Shown piece by piece: positions 24,989-33,385 of a DNA stretch of 48,857 nucleotides. The position numbers were made by a program, and so were the translations under genes. The stretch is taken from assembly GCA_018883755.1 (NCBI GenBank), contig JAHLFR010000041.1:1-48857 (forward strand). Direction: 5' to 3'. This DNA comes from Candidatus Methanocorpusculum faecipullorum (GTDB taxonomy: Archaea; Halobacteriota; Methanomicrobia; Methanomicrobiales; Methanocorpusculaceae). A model generated the notes under the pieces. The model was not told where the DNA came from. It searched no databases and saw only the letters and a list, made by a program, of their open reading frames with translations. Within the stretch, counting starts at the first letter, position 1; each line of letters begins with the position of its first letter.

Positions 24989-25285
24989 TTAGGAGTATCC
25001 GCGCAGAGTGAATCCATCAGATCCAGCATCTGGTTGCGCTGATGGTGCGATAGATCCAAACTTTTCTTCATACTCATTGACACTTTTCTGGAGTGCAACC
25101 AGCAGTTTTTTTGCGTGTGACGGACTGATGGATACAATTGCTTTGGCTTTTGCCTGATTCACTGCCGGAAGCTGATGCAGAAACATCATTGTAAACTCAT
25201 CATCCTTGAAGGCAATCTGAATCATATTACTGTACACCGGGTCAAGATTCTGGGGAATCTGGACATTAATCTCGTTCCCTGCCAT
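24989..25285 (-). CDS. DUF3467 family protein
   Basis: A 98-residue protein (MAGNEINVQIPQNLDPVYSNMIQIAFKDDEFTMMFLHQLPAV ... SPSHAKKLLVALQKSVNEYEEKFG). The pattern of 'DPVYSNMIQIAFKDDEFTM' and 'SPSHAKKLLVAL' fits DUF3467, a small family of unknown function in archaea and bacteria. It is divergent from the Cas4-like gene, with about 45 bases between starts. Confidence 0.8.
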   Translation of the reverse strand: MAGNEINVQIPQNLDPVYSNMIQIAFKDDEFTMMFLHQLPAVNQAKAKAIVSISPSHAKKLLVALQKSVNEYEEKFGSIAPSAQPDAGSDGFTLRGYS

Positions 25286-25329
25286 AAGTATAATACTATT
25301 AGTGCGGATGTTATCTTATAGAATCGGTT

Positions 25330-26016
25330 ATGACGCCCAGAACGATCCCAGTACACGATCTTGTCCGTTGCAGTATCTGTCCATTACAGGTGTATTTGGC
25401 CCGTTCTGATTCGGAAGAGTTCCAGGAGCCGGTAAACTACAGCATCGCAAAACAGATATCCCTACATTTCGGGGATGAACTGAAGCCTGATGAGATATGG
25501 GATGAACTTGAAACCGTTTTGTCTGTTGCAGGAGCTGAAGAGTATGAACAGACTTTGGCAATGATTGATGCATGCCAAAAAACTGTTTGGCGTCCAGCCG
25601 TTGACACTGATGTCTTTGTGTCCTCACAGAAGTATGGTATTTCCGGAAAAGTGGATAGGCTGTTTGATGATGGTTTTGCAATCGTTCGGAGTAGTAAAGC
25701 ACCCAGCTCCGGTATTTTCGCAGCGGACCGACTCCGTCTGACTGCATACTGGCTTTGTCTCTATGAGGAGCACAAAAGATCATTTGATTGTTCCGTGGAG
25801 TATCTTGGTTCTGGAACTGTACGGAATCTTGCGTCTCCTACCCCCGCTGATCGCCGTGCGTTTCTTGCAGCACTTCACAGTGCTGAATCTGTTTTTCAAG
25901 GTGAAGTACCGCGTCCCCGTCAAGGGCACCACTGTCTTTCCTGTATATTTCATGAACGGTGTGACACAGTTTTACGCCCGAAATCTCTGTTTGAGCGTCT
26001 TAATCTCGTAAGATGA
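25330..26016 (+). CDS. Solitary Cas4-like protein with degenerate nuclease motif
   Basis: A 228-residue protein with the layout of Cas4/RecB-type proteins. It has N-terminal cysteines C14 and C17 (VRCSICPLQVYLA), a central KYGISGKVDRLFDDGFAIVRSSKAP ... RLRLTAY, and a C-terminal CLSCIFHERC (C202, C205, C211) able to hold a 4Fe-4S cluster. In canonical Cas4 the nuclease motifs are D, E-x-K and Q-xxx-Y. Here D109, K123 and Y140 remain, but Glu is S121 and Gln is R136. No cas genes adjoin it. A non-catalytic Fe-S DNA-binding role is possible. The assignment is by hand alignment only. Confidence 0.7.
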   Translation: MTPRTIPVHDLVRCSICPLQVYLARSDSEEFQEPVNYSIAKQISLHFGDELKPDEIWDELETVLSVAGAEEYEQTLAMIDACQKTVWRPAVDTDVFVSSQKYGISGKVDRLFDDGFAIVRSSKAPSSGIFAADRLRLTAYWLCLYEEHKRSFDCSVEYLGSGTVRNLASPTPADRRAFLAALHSAESVFQGEVPRPRQGHHCLSCIFHERCDTVLRPKSLFERLNLVR

Positions 26017-26031
26017 CGATATGTAGATATT

Positions 26032-26042
26032 TGTTCAGAACA
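26032..26042. promoter_or_regulatory. Small palindrome upstream of the DtxR-FeoA gene
   Basis: TGTTC-A-GAACA is a perfect 11-bp palindrome about 30 bases before ATG 26073, just downstream of a TATA-like GATATGTAGATATT. It could be an operator for the iron-responsive protein encoded next; this is inference. Confidence 0.35.
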
Positions 26043-26072
26043 GAAATGGTAGGTGCAATTGTGTGATTCTGC

Positions 26073-26723
26073 ATGACCTCGGTACTCTCTGAAGACGTTT
26101 TGGAAAAAATATTCAATACTGGCACTGATGAGGTGCCTCTTCATCATCTTACTTTTCCCCATCACTCTGAGTCTGAGATTGAAAATGTCCTGAACATCCT
26201 TGCTGAACGAGGTTTTGTGTGCCGCGGGAACAACACGGTCAGGCTTACTGGGAAAGGAAAGGAAAAAGCTGCGCAGGTTGCACGCAAGCACGCAGTTCTT
26301 GAAACCTTTCTGAAGGATGTTTTGGGAAAACAACCGGATGCTGCGTCTAAAGAAGCCTGTATTCTGGAACACAATATCTCATCAGAAACAATCGAACGGC
26401 TCGACAATTTCCTGGATCAACGTAAACCGGAACCAGTTCCTTCGGAGACGACCGGGTTCATCAATCACAATAATCTTACCCGCAGAAATCCGATTGTTCC
26501 GCTTTCCGAATGTCCGGAGGGTTCTCTTCTGCACGTTTCCATGATTAGGTGTTTTGCAAAACACAACAGACTAATTGATCTTGGTGTGATTCCTGGTGAG
26601 CTGATTACCCTGCGGCGTAAACTTGTCAACAACGCTGTGGTTATCACTGTGAAAGGCTGTGATATTGCGTTAAGCCCGGAGGTATCCGCCAACATTATGG
26701 TTGAACGGTGTGAAACACCATGA
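26073..26723 (+). CDS. DtxR-type regulator fused to FeoA domain
   Basis: A 216-residue protein in two parts. Residues 1-125 are DtxR-like: a winged helix (HHSESEIENVLNILAERGFVCRGNNTVRLTGKGKEKA), then the metal/dimerisation segment EACILEHNISSETIERLDNFL containing the C-x-x-E-H type motif. Residues about 140-214 are a FeoA SH3-like domain (IVPLSECPEGSLLHVSMIRCFAKHNRLIDLGVIPGELITLRRKLVNNAVVITVKGCDIALSPEVSANIMVE). It probably senses Fe2+ and regulates or assists FeoB. Its stop overlaps feoB ATG (ATGA). Confidence 0.88.
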   Translation: MTSVLSEDVLEKIFNTGTDEVPLHHLTFPHHSESEIENVLNILAERGFVCRGNNTVRLTGKGKEKAAQVARKHAVLETFLKDVLGKQPDAASKEACILEHNISSETIERLDNFLDQRKPEPVPSETTGFINHNNLTRRNPIVPLSECPEGSLLHVSMIRCFAKHNRLIDLGVIPGELITLRRKLVNNAVVITVKGCDIALSPEVSANIMVERCETP

Positions 26724-28588
26724 TGCCGCGTGCAGTACTTATTGGGAACCCGAGTGTTGGAAAATCGCTTATCTTTAATCAACTGACCGGTCTTGGCGTT
26801 GAGGTGAGTAACTATCCGGGAACAACAGTTGGGGTCATGCACGGTGTTGTCCGGTATGATGATGCCGAGTTCTCCCTTGTTGATCTCCCCGGTATTTACT
26901 CTCTGTCAGGTGACTCTATCGAGGAGAAGATGGTCCGCGAGTACCTGCTGGCAGAAGAACTGGATCTTCTGATTGCTGTACTGGATGCAAAACACCTTGA
27001 GCGCAATCTCTATCTTCTCTTGCAGGTTGCCGAAATCAAAAAGCCGCTTCTTGTAATTCTTAACATGATGGACGAGGCTGAGGCTGCCGGAAAGATCATT
27101 GACACCGTTGATCTTTCCCGGAAACTTGGCGTCCCGGTCATTGGTTCTGTTGCAACAAGCGGTAAGAATCTGGATCAGATTGCCCGATTTGTTCTTGCGA
27201 ATGATGTTCCAGTCCCTACCCTTGTTGTACCCTATGATCACCACATCGAAGCGGCAGTTCACAGTCTCCAAAAATACTACGGCATCAGTCAGTCTGAGGC
27301 GCTGTGGGCATTGGAAAACGTTTCAGTGAGCACAATCACGCCAGAAATTCATGAGAATGCTCTGGTGATTGCAGAGGAAATTGAGCGCAGGCACATGATG
27401 TCTCCGGAGCAGATTATCGCTGCAAACCGGCATAACCTCGCAAAGCAGCTTGCCGCGTCTGTTACTAGTACTGCTCCCCCGCGCCGCAGACGTGATTTTG
27501 ACGCCCTCCTTACACGCGGTTTTCCGGGACTGCCAATCCTTGCCCTCATCATGGTCTCGATTCTTCTGATCGTGTTTACTCTTGGAGGCATTTTGGAGGA
27601 GACAATCGTTTCTTTGATGACAACGTATATCTCTGATCCGTTCCACGCTCTTGATCTTGATCCGTTTGTGGATACGCTTGGTGGTGCAGTTATTCTTGCC
27701 CTGATGTCTGGTCTTGGCATTGCTTTTCCATATGTATTTCTCTTCTATCTGTTCATCTCGGTACTGGAGGATACTGGATATTTAACCAGGGCAGCATTTC
27801 TGGCAGATCGGGGTATGCACAAACTTGGTCTCCATGGTCAGGGCCTGATTCCCATGGTTCTGTCCTTTGGGTGTAGTGTACCTGCTATCATGAGTACGCG
27901 TCTGCTTCCGACCCGTCGCGAGCGAGTGATTGCATCAGTACTGGTTACCATGCTCCCATGTTCGGCACGGACTGTTGTCATTTCCGGAATTGTTGCATCT
28001 TTTATCGGGTTTGGCGCGGCGCTTTCCATTTATGTGATCGTGTTTGTTCTTGTCTTTGTTGTAGGGTGTATTCTCTCTCGGATTACCGCGGGTGAGCAGT
28101 ATGGAATGATTCTTGAGATGGCTGAACTTCGCCGCCCCATTGCTTCTCATGTTGTACGTAAAGCGTGGATGCGGGTGCGTGAGTTCATCTATATTGCAAT
28201 GCCGCTCCTGCTGGTAAGCAGTATTTTCCTCGGTCTCTTTGAATATTACGGCCTTGTTGCAATGTTTGAGGAGTTCATCGATCCGATTTCAACAGCGGTT
28301 CTTGGTCTTCCGGGATTTGCGTTTACTGCACTGATGTTTGGTATCCTTCGCAAAGAGATGGCATTTGAGACACTTGCGGTAATGGCGGGAACGACGGATC
28401 TTGCAGCGGTTTTGACGAGTGGCCAGCTCTATATCTTTGCGCTGGTATGCGCTTTGTTTATTCCCTGCATTTCCACCATTGCAGTTCTCATGCGTGAGAC
28501 CGGTGTGCGGTATGCAGCGATGATTACCGTCTTTACTTTGTGTCTCGGCATTGGTCTTGGGGCACTGACGCATCTGATTTTGTTGTAA
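26720..28588 (+). CDS. feoB: Ferrous iron transporter FeoB
   Basis: A 622-residue protein. The N-terminal G domain has [16 protein letters not shown], the switch region [25 protein letters not shown] and NMMDEAE. The membrane part has the gate motifs [48 protein letters not shown], and a second half [18 protein letters not shown]. It imports Fe2+. ATG 26720 overlaps the DtxR-FeoA stop, so regulator, FeoA and transporter are made together. At 622 residues it is somewhat shorter than bacterial FeoB, as is common in archaea. Confidence 0.96.
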   Translation: MMPRAVLIGNPSVGKSLIFNQLTGLGVEVSNYPGTTVGVMHGVVRYDDAEFSLVDLPGIYSLSGDSIEEKMVREYLLAEELDLLIAVLDAKHLERNLYLLLQVAEIKKPLLVILNMMDEAEAAGKIIDTVDLSRKLGVPVIGSVATSGKNLDQIARFVLANDVPVPTLVVPYDHHIEAAVHSLQKYYGISQSEALWALENVSVSTITPEIHENALVIAEEIERRHMMSPEQIIAANRHNLAKQLAASVTSTAPPRRRRDFDALLTRGFPGLPILALIMVSILLIVFTLGGILEETIVSLMTTYISDPFHALDLDPFVDTLGGAVILALMSGLGIAFPYVFLFYLFISVLEDTGYLTRAAFLADRGMHKLGLHGQGLIPMVLSFGCSVPAIMSTRLLPTRRERVIASVLVTMLPCSARTVVISGIVASFIGFGAALSIYVIVFVLVFVVGCILSRITAGEQYGMILEMAELRRPIASHVVRKAWMRVREFIYIAMPLLLVSSIFLGLFEYYGLVAMFEEFIDPISTAVLGLPGFAFTALMFGILRKEMAFETLAVMAGTTDLAAVLTSGQLYIFALVCALFIPCISTIAVLMRETGVRYAAMITVFTLCLGIGLGALTHLILL

Positions 28589-28607
28589 TGAGCAAGAACT
28601 CATTACA
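28584..28607 (+). terminator. Perfect 9-bp hairpin at the feoB stop
   Basis: TGTAATGAG (28584-28592) pairs perfectly with CTCATTACA (28599-28607) around CAAGAA. The feoB stop codon lies in the left arm. There is no T-tract, so it may be an mRNA 3' stabiliser or processing site rather than a classical terminator. Confidence 0.4.
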
Positions 28608-28631
28608 TTCCAAACCCTACAGAATACATAC

Positions 28632-29392
28632 ATGCTGACATTTATCGGACTTGGACTCTGCGATGAATATGATGTCTCCGTACGAGGACTGGAAGCAATC
28701 CGTCAGGCTGATGCGGTATTCCTTGAGGTGTACACCTCTGTATTAACAGGGACCACCATTCCGCGGCTTGAGGAGTATTACGGAAAAAAGATCACCCTGC
28801 TGTACCGTGAGGATGTGGAACTCCACCCAGAGCCGATTCTTGATGCGGCAGTAAATGGTGATGCAGTATTTTTAACCGCTGGAGATTCGATGGTTGCCAC
28901 AACGCATGCTGATATCCGTATTCGTGCGGCAGAACGGGGTATCCCGACTCGCATTATTCATGGTGCATCCATAACAACCGCGGTATGCGGTCTGTCCGGC
29001 CTGCAAAACTACCGGTTTGGCAAGTCTGTTTCGGTTCCGTTTCCTTATGGCAAATGGTTCCCGATGACACCGATTGAGGTCATCTCTGCAAATCTCTCAC
29101 AAAATCTGCACACCCTGGTGTTCCTTGATATTCAGAAAGACAAAGAACGGTATATGAGAGAATTGCAGAAGCCGTTGATCTTCTGGAGGAGCAAGCATCC
29201 CGTGCAGGAACATCTATCCCATTGTATATCGGTATCGCTCGTGCCGGTTCCGAAAATCCTGTTGTTCACGCTGGAGATGCAAATGATATGCGGGAGTTTG
29301 AGTTTGGTGCGCCGCTTCACATTATGGTTGTCCCTGCGGAACTGCATGATGTTGAACGCGAATATCTCGAACGGTTTGCCGGATTATGCTAA
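28632..29392 (+). pseudogene. dphB: Diphthine synthase interrupted by a 2-nt frameshift
   Basis: The protein starts [36 protein letters not shown] with [50 protein letters not shown] and [14 protein letters not shown], all DphB landmarks. After ATGAGAGAATTGC (29154-29166) the frame is wrong. Dropping one GA restores [38 protein letters not shown] and LERFAGLC, ending at TAA 29390-29392 with the expected 252 residues. DphB uses AdoMet in diphthamide synthesis on EF-2. A sequencing error, real lesion or programmed shift cannot be told apart here. Its true stop overlaps the DUF357 start. Confidence 0.9.
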
Positions 29393-29955
29393 TCGAGTCT
29401 TACGGAAAGGAGTTTACAACTGACTCCTCTGCTGCATGTCCTGTAGCTCCCGCATCCACCCCGCTGGGAGCAACTGCCGCAGAAATTTTGGAGATGGTCT
29501 ACTGTTATGCTTCTGATGGGATGGTATTTTACCGGAAAGGCGATCTTGTTAATGCCATTGCATCCTTTGCTTATGGGTACGGGTGGCTGGATGCAGGTGT
29601 GTATCTTGGGTACTTGAATGGTCGGTCTGCCACTTCTCTTCCGGTCATTTCGGAACAAATCCCTGATACACTATTTGATCATCTGAGCGAGAAAACAAGC
29701 CGGTATCAGCGCATGCTTTCTTCAGCACTTGACGGCGTTGCTGTTCTTCCTGATACGGAGACACGGGCTTTTTCTGCCGCGCAGAATATTCGGACAACAG
29801 CTGAGGTTAACTATGCTGAGGGAACAACGCTGGTTCTTGCCAAAGATCTGACGAATGCCCTTGTCTCTTTTTCTTACGGGTATGGGTGGCTGGATGTCGG
29901 TGTCCGTACTGGTCTTTTTGGCATCACTGGTGATCGACATCTGTTTACTATCTGA
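29386..29955 (+). CDS. DUF357 protein with internal duplication
   Basis: A 189-residue soluble protein. It contains two copies of a DUF357-like unit: [29 protein letters not shown] (about residues 45-73) and [28 protein letters not shown] (about 152-180). Between them is a helical segment. DUF357 is an archaeal family of unknown function. ATG 29386 overlaps the restored stop of dphB by 7 bases, so the two genes form a coupled pair. T-rich runs after the stop (29958-29977) probably terminate transcription. Confidence 0.85.
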   Translation: MLIESYGKEFTTDSSAACPVAPASTPLGATAAEILEMVYCYASDGMVFYRKGDLVNAIASFAYGYGWLDAGVYLGYLNGRSATSLPVISEQIPDTLFDHLSEKTSRYQRMLSSALDGVAVLPDTETRAFSAAQNIRTTAEVNYAEGTTLVLAKDLTNALVSFSYGYGWLDVGVRTGLFGITGDRHLFTI

Positions 29956-30078
29956 ATCGTTTTTTCAATACTTTTTTAAAAATCCCAAGATTCACGGGGA
30001 AAAATATTTTGCAAAGACAGATAAGTATTTATTCTCTGGGCATAATCTCTTCATCATAGAGAAAGAGGTGATATCACC

Positions 30079-31578
30079 ATGTCGGATATATACAAGAAAA
30101 TGGTTGAGGAAGCACTGGCCGCACAGTATGCGGATGTGAACGTCCTCAAAGAGAAGCGGGGTACTCGTTTCTCCCTGTCTGATGCAAAACCGTACGTTGA
30201 CGCGGTTGAGAAAATGACCGTCGCAGACGGACAGAGTGCTGCAGTTATCAACCTGCACAAAGCTTCTGTTAAGACCCATTTTGAGGTTTTATCAGGACTC
30301 ACGGGATACGTCCGCCCTGAGGATGATCCGTTCGTGGAGCACTACCAGACTCCGGCAATTCTTGAGATTCTCTGTGATGAAGACAAAAAGTTTGCCAAGA
30401 GTCTTGAGACGTTTGCGGAATCGATTAAAAAGAACGAGAACATTATTGGTCGTGAGGCTGCCCGCTGCTATGCTGGGTTCTATGGTCCGTCCTGTGTGGT
30501 GGACTTTGCCTTAATGCCGGGTTCAACCAGCAATGTGGTTAATCAGATTCTTCAGAAAACTGATATTCCGGTGGATCACAAGCAGGCAATTCTTGCCGCA
30601 AAGTCGTGGGGTATGAACACGTCCTACGGTATCGGTGATCTGTTTGCAAAACGGATTGAGGCTGGTGACACACTTGCCGAGGCCTCCGACAAGGAGGTAA
30701 AACAGCTCCAGGCACTGTACCAGCATCCAATTGATGCACAGGTTGAGCTGATGCAAAACTCCGGCATGTCCTCGTTTGACCCGCGAAAGTACATGGACAA
30801 CTACCGGAAAGGTATGGAGTCTTTCGTGAAGGCAGCAATCGATGACGGAGTTCACTACGGTAACATCGCAACGGTCCCAGCATACTGCGTTGGAGATATC
30901 TCCCACCACATCTCCCAGTCCACCTACAATATGTGCAAGGACGATGTGGTCATGGCAACAATCGAGGCAGTAACTGGTGTCATCGACAAGACGTTACATG
31001 CAGCATTACCAGAGGCAAAAAGCGGTTATCAGCTACTGGACGTTGCCACCGGTGCATCAGCCGCAGCGGCAGAGTATCTGCTTGAACTGGACGGATTTAA
31101 CGCACCGATGATTGTGGATCTTCTGACGAAACGCTATCATAATCTGGTAATGATCCGGCCGACCCGCGGTGCTGCAGCAGAGTTGCACAACTGTGATTTC
31201 ATGGATATGATCTATCGCGGCTGGAAGATTCTTGACAAGGCATCCCGTGCAAAGAACGGCTCAGGTAAACCGCTTGCAGCCCGTTCCGGTGGTGTATTGA
31301 TCGATCTTTCACCGATTCACGAGAACGAAGTTCTTATGAACCCACAGCGGTACGCCTATCCTGCCTGTGCAATTACCGTTCGTGCCTCTGCTCTGATGCG
31401 TATTGCAGATTATCCGTGTCTGTTAACGAGTGAACCGATTACGGCGACGATGATGACGAACATCATTGCACTTGACAAAGGAACACCCGCAGCTCCGGCC
31501 CGTGCCTGCAAGAGCTGTGCGACTGCGTGTCTGATTGGTTCGCGCCATCAGTACTGCCAGTATCGTGAGGCTGTGTAA
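30079..31578 (+). CDS. DUF2193 family protein
   Basis: A 499-residue soluble protein (MSDIYKKMVEEALAAQYADVNVLKEKRGTRFSLSDAKPYVDAVEKM). Landmarks are CYAGFYGPSCVVDFALMPGSTSNVVNQIL, DIPVDHKQAILAAKSWGMNTSYGIGDLFA, HYGNIATVPAYCVGDISHHISQSTYNM and a C-terminal cysteine cluster CKSCATACLIGSRHQYC that could bind a metal cluster. I assign it to DUF2193, a methanogen family of unknown function. A TATA-like AAGTATTTATT at about 30022 and GAGGTG before ATG 30079 are visible. It is followed after one base by the DUF2180 gene, so the two are an operon. Confidence 0.75.
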   Translation: MSDIYKKMVEEALAAQYADVNVLKEKRGTRFSLSDAKPYVDAVEKMTVADGQSAAVINLHKASVKTHFEVLSGLTGYVRPEDDPFVEHYQTPAILEILCDEDKKFAKSLETFAESIKKNENIIGREAARCYAGFYGPSCVVDFALMPGSTSNVVNQILQKTDIPVDHKQAILAAKSWGMNTSYGIGDLFAKRIEAGDTLAEASDKEVKQLQALYQHPIDAQVELMQNSGMSSFDPRKYMDNYRKGMESFVKAAIDDGVHYGNIATVPAYCVGDISHHISQSTYNMCKDDVVMATIEAVTGVIDKTLHAALPEAKSGYQLLDVATGASAAAAEYLLELDGFNAPMIVDLLTKRYHNLVMIRPTRGAAAELHNCDFMDMIYRGWKILDKASRAKNGSGKPLAARSGGVLIDLSPIHENEVLMNPQRYAYPACAITVRASALMRIADYPCLLTSEPITATMMTNIIALDKGTPAAPARACKSCATACLIGSRHQYCQYREAV

Positions 31579-31579
31579 G

Positions 31580-31786
31580 ATGAAGTGCTATGTGTGTGAA
31601 CAGTTAGGCGTGGATCGGGAAGCAACCGGCATCTGTATCGTCTGCGGAATGGGACTGTGTAGTGAGCACATGATTCGTGCTGATGTGTCGGTGTGGGAAG
31701 GGGGTTATCCCTTCCCGGCCAAAAAACTCACGAAGCCGGTTCCGCGGATTCTGTGTCCTGAATGCCACAATGCGCTGAACGGGTGA
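31580..31786 (+). CDS. DUF2180 zinc-ribbon protein
   Basis: A 68-residue protein from ATG 31580 (MKCYVCEQLGVDREATGICIVCGMGLCSEHMI ... ILCPECHNALNG). Cysteine pairs CYVC, CIVCG, C and CPEC plus a His form a zinc-ribbon or B-box-like fold; the family is DUF2180. It starts one base after the DUF2193 stop and ends 5 bases before the aquaporin start. The tight spacing suggests one transcription unit of DUF2193-DUF2180-aquaporin. Confidence 0.8.
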   Translation: MKCYVCEQLGVDREATGICIVCGMGLCSEHMIRADVSVWEGGYPFPAKKLTKPVPRILCPECHNALNG

Positions 31787-31791
31787 TTTAG

Positions 31792-32541
31792 ATGGATCTG
31801 TTGAAGCGAAGTATAGCCGAGCTGGTCGGAACGATGCTTCTGGTCTTTATCGGTTGCGGTTCAGTATCTGTCCTGCTGATGCTTGCAGCAGAAACACCGA
31901 CCGTTTCCGCTTTTGATATCGGCATTGGGACACTCGGCGGTCTTGGTGACTGGCTTGCGGTAGGTGTGGCTTTTGGTCTTGCAGTGGCAGTAGTTATCTA
32001 TGCGCTTGGTGGAGTGTCCGGTGCCCACATCAATCCGGCGGTCAGTATTGCACTGTGGTCAATCAAAAAGTTCCCGGCAAAGGATACGGTTGCCTACATC
32101 ATTGCCCAGTGTATTGGTGCGGTTATCGGTGCTGCTCTGTTCCTGTTCATTGCGGGACCTGATGCACTTACAATTGGCGGACTTGGTGCCACTGCTCCGT
32201 TCCCAGGTATTAGTCTCTGGCAGGCACTGGTTGCCGAGATTATCGGTACGTTTGTTCTGATGCTTGCAATCATGGGCGTTGCTGTTGACCGGCATGCTAC
32301 TCCGGGCTTTGCAGGACTTGTTATTGGTATGGCAGTTACCGGCGTCATCATTGCGATCGGCAACATCTCCGGCGGTTCTATTAACCCTGCTCGGAGTTTT
32401 GGTCCGGATCTCATTGCTACGATCATGAATGGTTCGACAGCACTGGTTACGACATATCCTATCTACATTGTAGGTCCAATTGTCGGTGCGGTTCTTGCAG
32501 CGTTCTTCTACAAGTACGTTGTAGGAATTGACGAAAACTAA
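31792..32541 (+). CDS. aqpM: MIP-family channel (aquaporin/aquaglyceroporin)
   Basis: A 249-residue channel with six membrane helices and the two NPA half-loops: GVSGAHINPAVSIALW and GGSINPARSFGPDL. The N-terminal helix (MDLLKRSIAELVGTMLLVFIGCGSV) matches archaeal AqpM. It conducts water and possibly small solutes such as glycerol or H2S; selectivity is not certain from the half-loops alone. It lies 5 bases after DUF2180. Confidence 0.92.
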   Translation: MDLLKRSIAELVGTMLLVFIGCGSVSVLLMLAAETPTVSAFDIGIGTLGGLGDWLAVGVAFGLAVAVVIYALGGVSGAHINPAVSIALWSIKKFPAKDTVAYIIAQCIGAVIGAALFLFIAGPDALTIGGLGATAPFPGISLWQALVAEIIGTFVLMLAIMGVAVDRHATPGFAGLVIGMAVTGVIIAIGNISGGSINPARSFGPDLIATIMNGSTALVTTYPIYIVGPIVGAVLAAFFYKYVVGIDEN

Positions 32542-32623
32542 TTTCCTTTTTTTCTTCCCGCAGTATTGATAACCGGTCAGGTTTTATAGTATTACAAGAA
32601 AATCCGGTGGTGATATACGCTTC

Positions 32624-33385
32624 ATGAAATGGTACTTTAAACTTATACTTCCTGCATTGTTCCTCGTTGCCTGGGGAGTCGCTGCCGTTCTGATTGACAA
32701 TTCCTACATCCTTCCTAACGTGTGGGATACGCTGGTTGTGTTCACAACGCCGTTTGCGGATCTGTTTGGATGCGGCAGTCTCGTTGAAAATTCACTTGTC
32801 AGTATCTACCGGGTCTCGCTTGGGTTTGTTATCGCATGTATTATTGCAGTGCCGCTTGGTATTCTTCTTGGCAGATATCAGGTTCTCGAGGATTTCTGTG
32901 ACGGTATAATTCAGATTTTCCGCCCCATTCCTCCAATGGCATGGGTTCCGTTGTCACTTGCGTGGTTTGGAATCGGGCTTTCCTCTATTGCATTCATCAT
33001 CATTATCGGTTGTATATTCCCGATCCTGGTCAATACCATTGACGGTGTGAAGAGGGTGAAGAAAAGCTGGATTGAGACAGCACGCATTTATCAGGCCGGT
33101 GAGTGGCAGATCATGAGTAAGATCATTCTGCCTGCAGCTGCTCCTGCTATATGGAGTGGTCTCCGGGTTGGATTTGGTATTGCATGGATGAGTGTGGTTG
33201 CCGCAGAAATGCTGCCGGGCACAGTGTCTGGTCTTGGTTATCTGATCATGTACACATACAACTGGGGTCAAGTACAGATAGTCATTGCCGGTATGATTGC
33301 GATTGGTATCATCGGCATTGTGATGGATCAGTTCTTCCAGTATGTGCAGAGGCGGAAGTTTGGATGGGAGGCACTTGACAAATGA
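32624..33385 (+). CDS. ABC permease of the nitrate/sulfonate/taurine type
   Basis: A 253-residue membrane protein with six helices and the SsuC/TauC-type EAA loop AWFGIGLSSIAFIIIIGCIFPILVNTIDGVKRVKKSWIETARIYQAGEWQIMSKIILPAAAPAIWSGLRVGFGIAWMSVVAAEML. It pairs with the ATPase that begins at its stop (ATGA overlap). No binding-protein gene is adjacent, so the substrate is unknown. ATG 32624 is preceded by a GGTGATATAC site. Confidence 0.9.
   Translation: MKWYFKLILPALFLVAWGVAAVLIDNSYILPNVWDTLVVFTTPFADLFGCGSLVENSLVSIYRVSLGFVIACIIAVPLGILLGRYQVLEDFCDGIIQIFRPIPPMAWVPLSLAWFGIGLSSIAFIIIIGCIFPILVNTIDGVKRVKKSWIETARIYQAGEWQIMSKIILPAAAPAIWSGLRVGFGIAWMSVVAAEMLPGTVSGLGYLIMYTYNWGQVQIVIAGMIAIGIIGIVMDQFFQYVQRRKFGWEALDK

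Noticed and set aside
15343-26016. CRISPR-Cas locus
   Set aside because: Although Cas1-like and Cas4-like genes are present, I see no array of regularly spaced repeats, no cas2 and no effector, and the two genes are about 9 kb apart.
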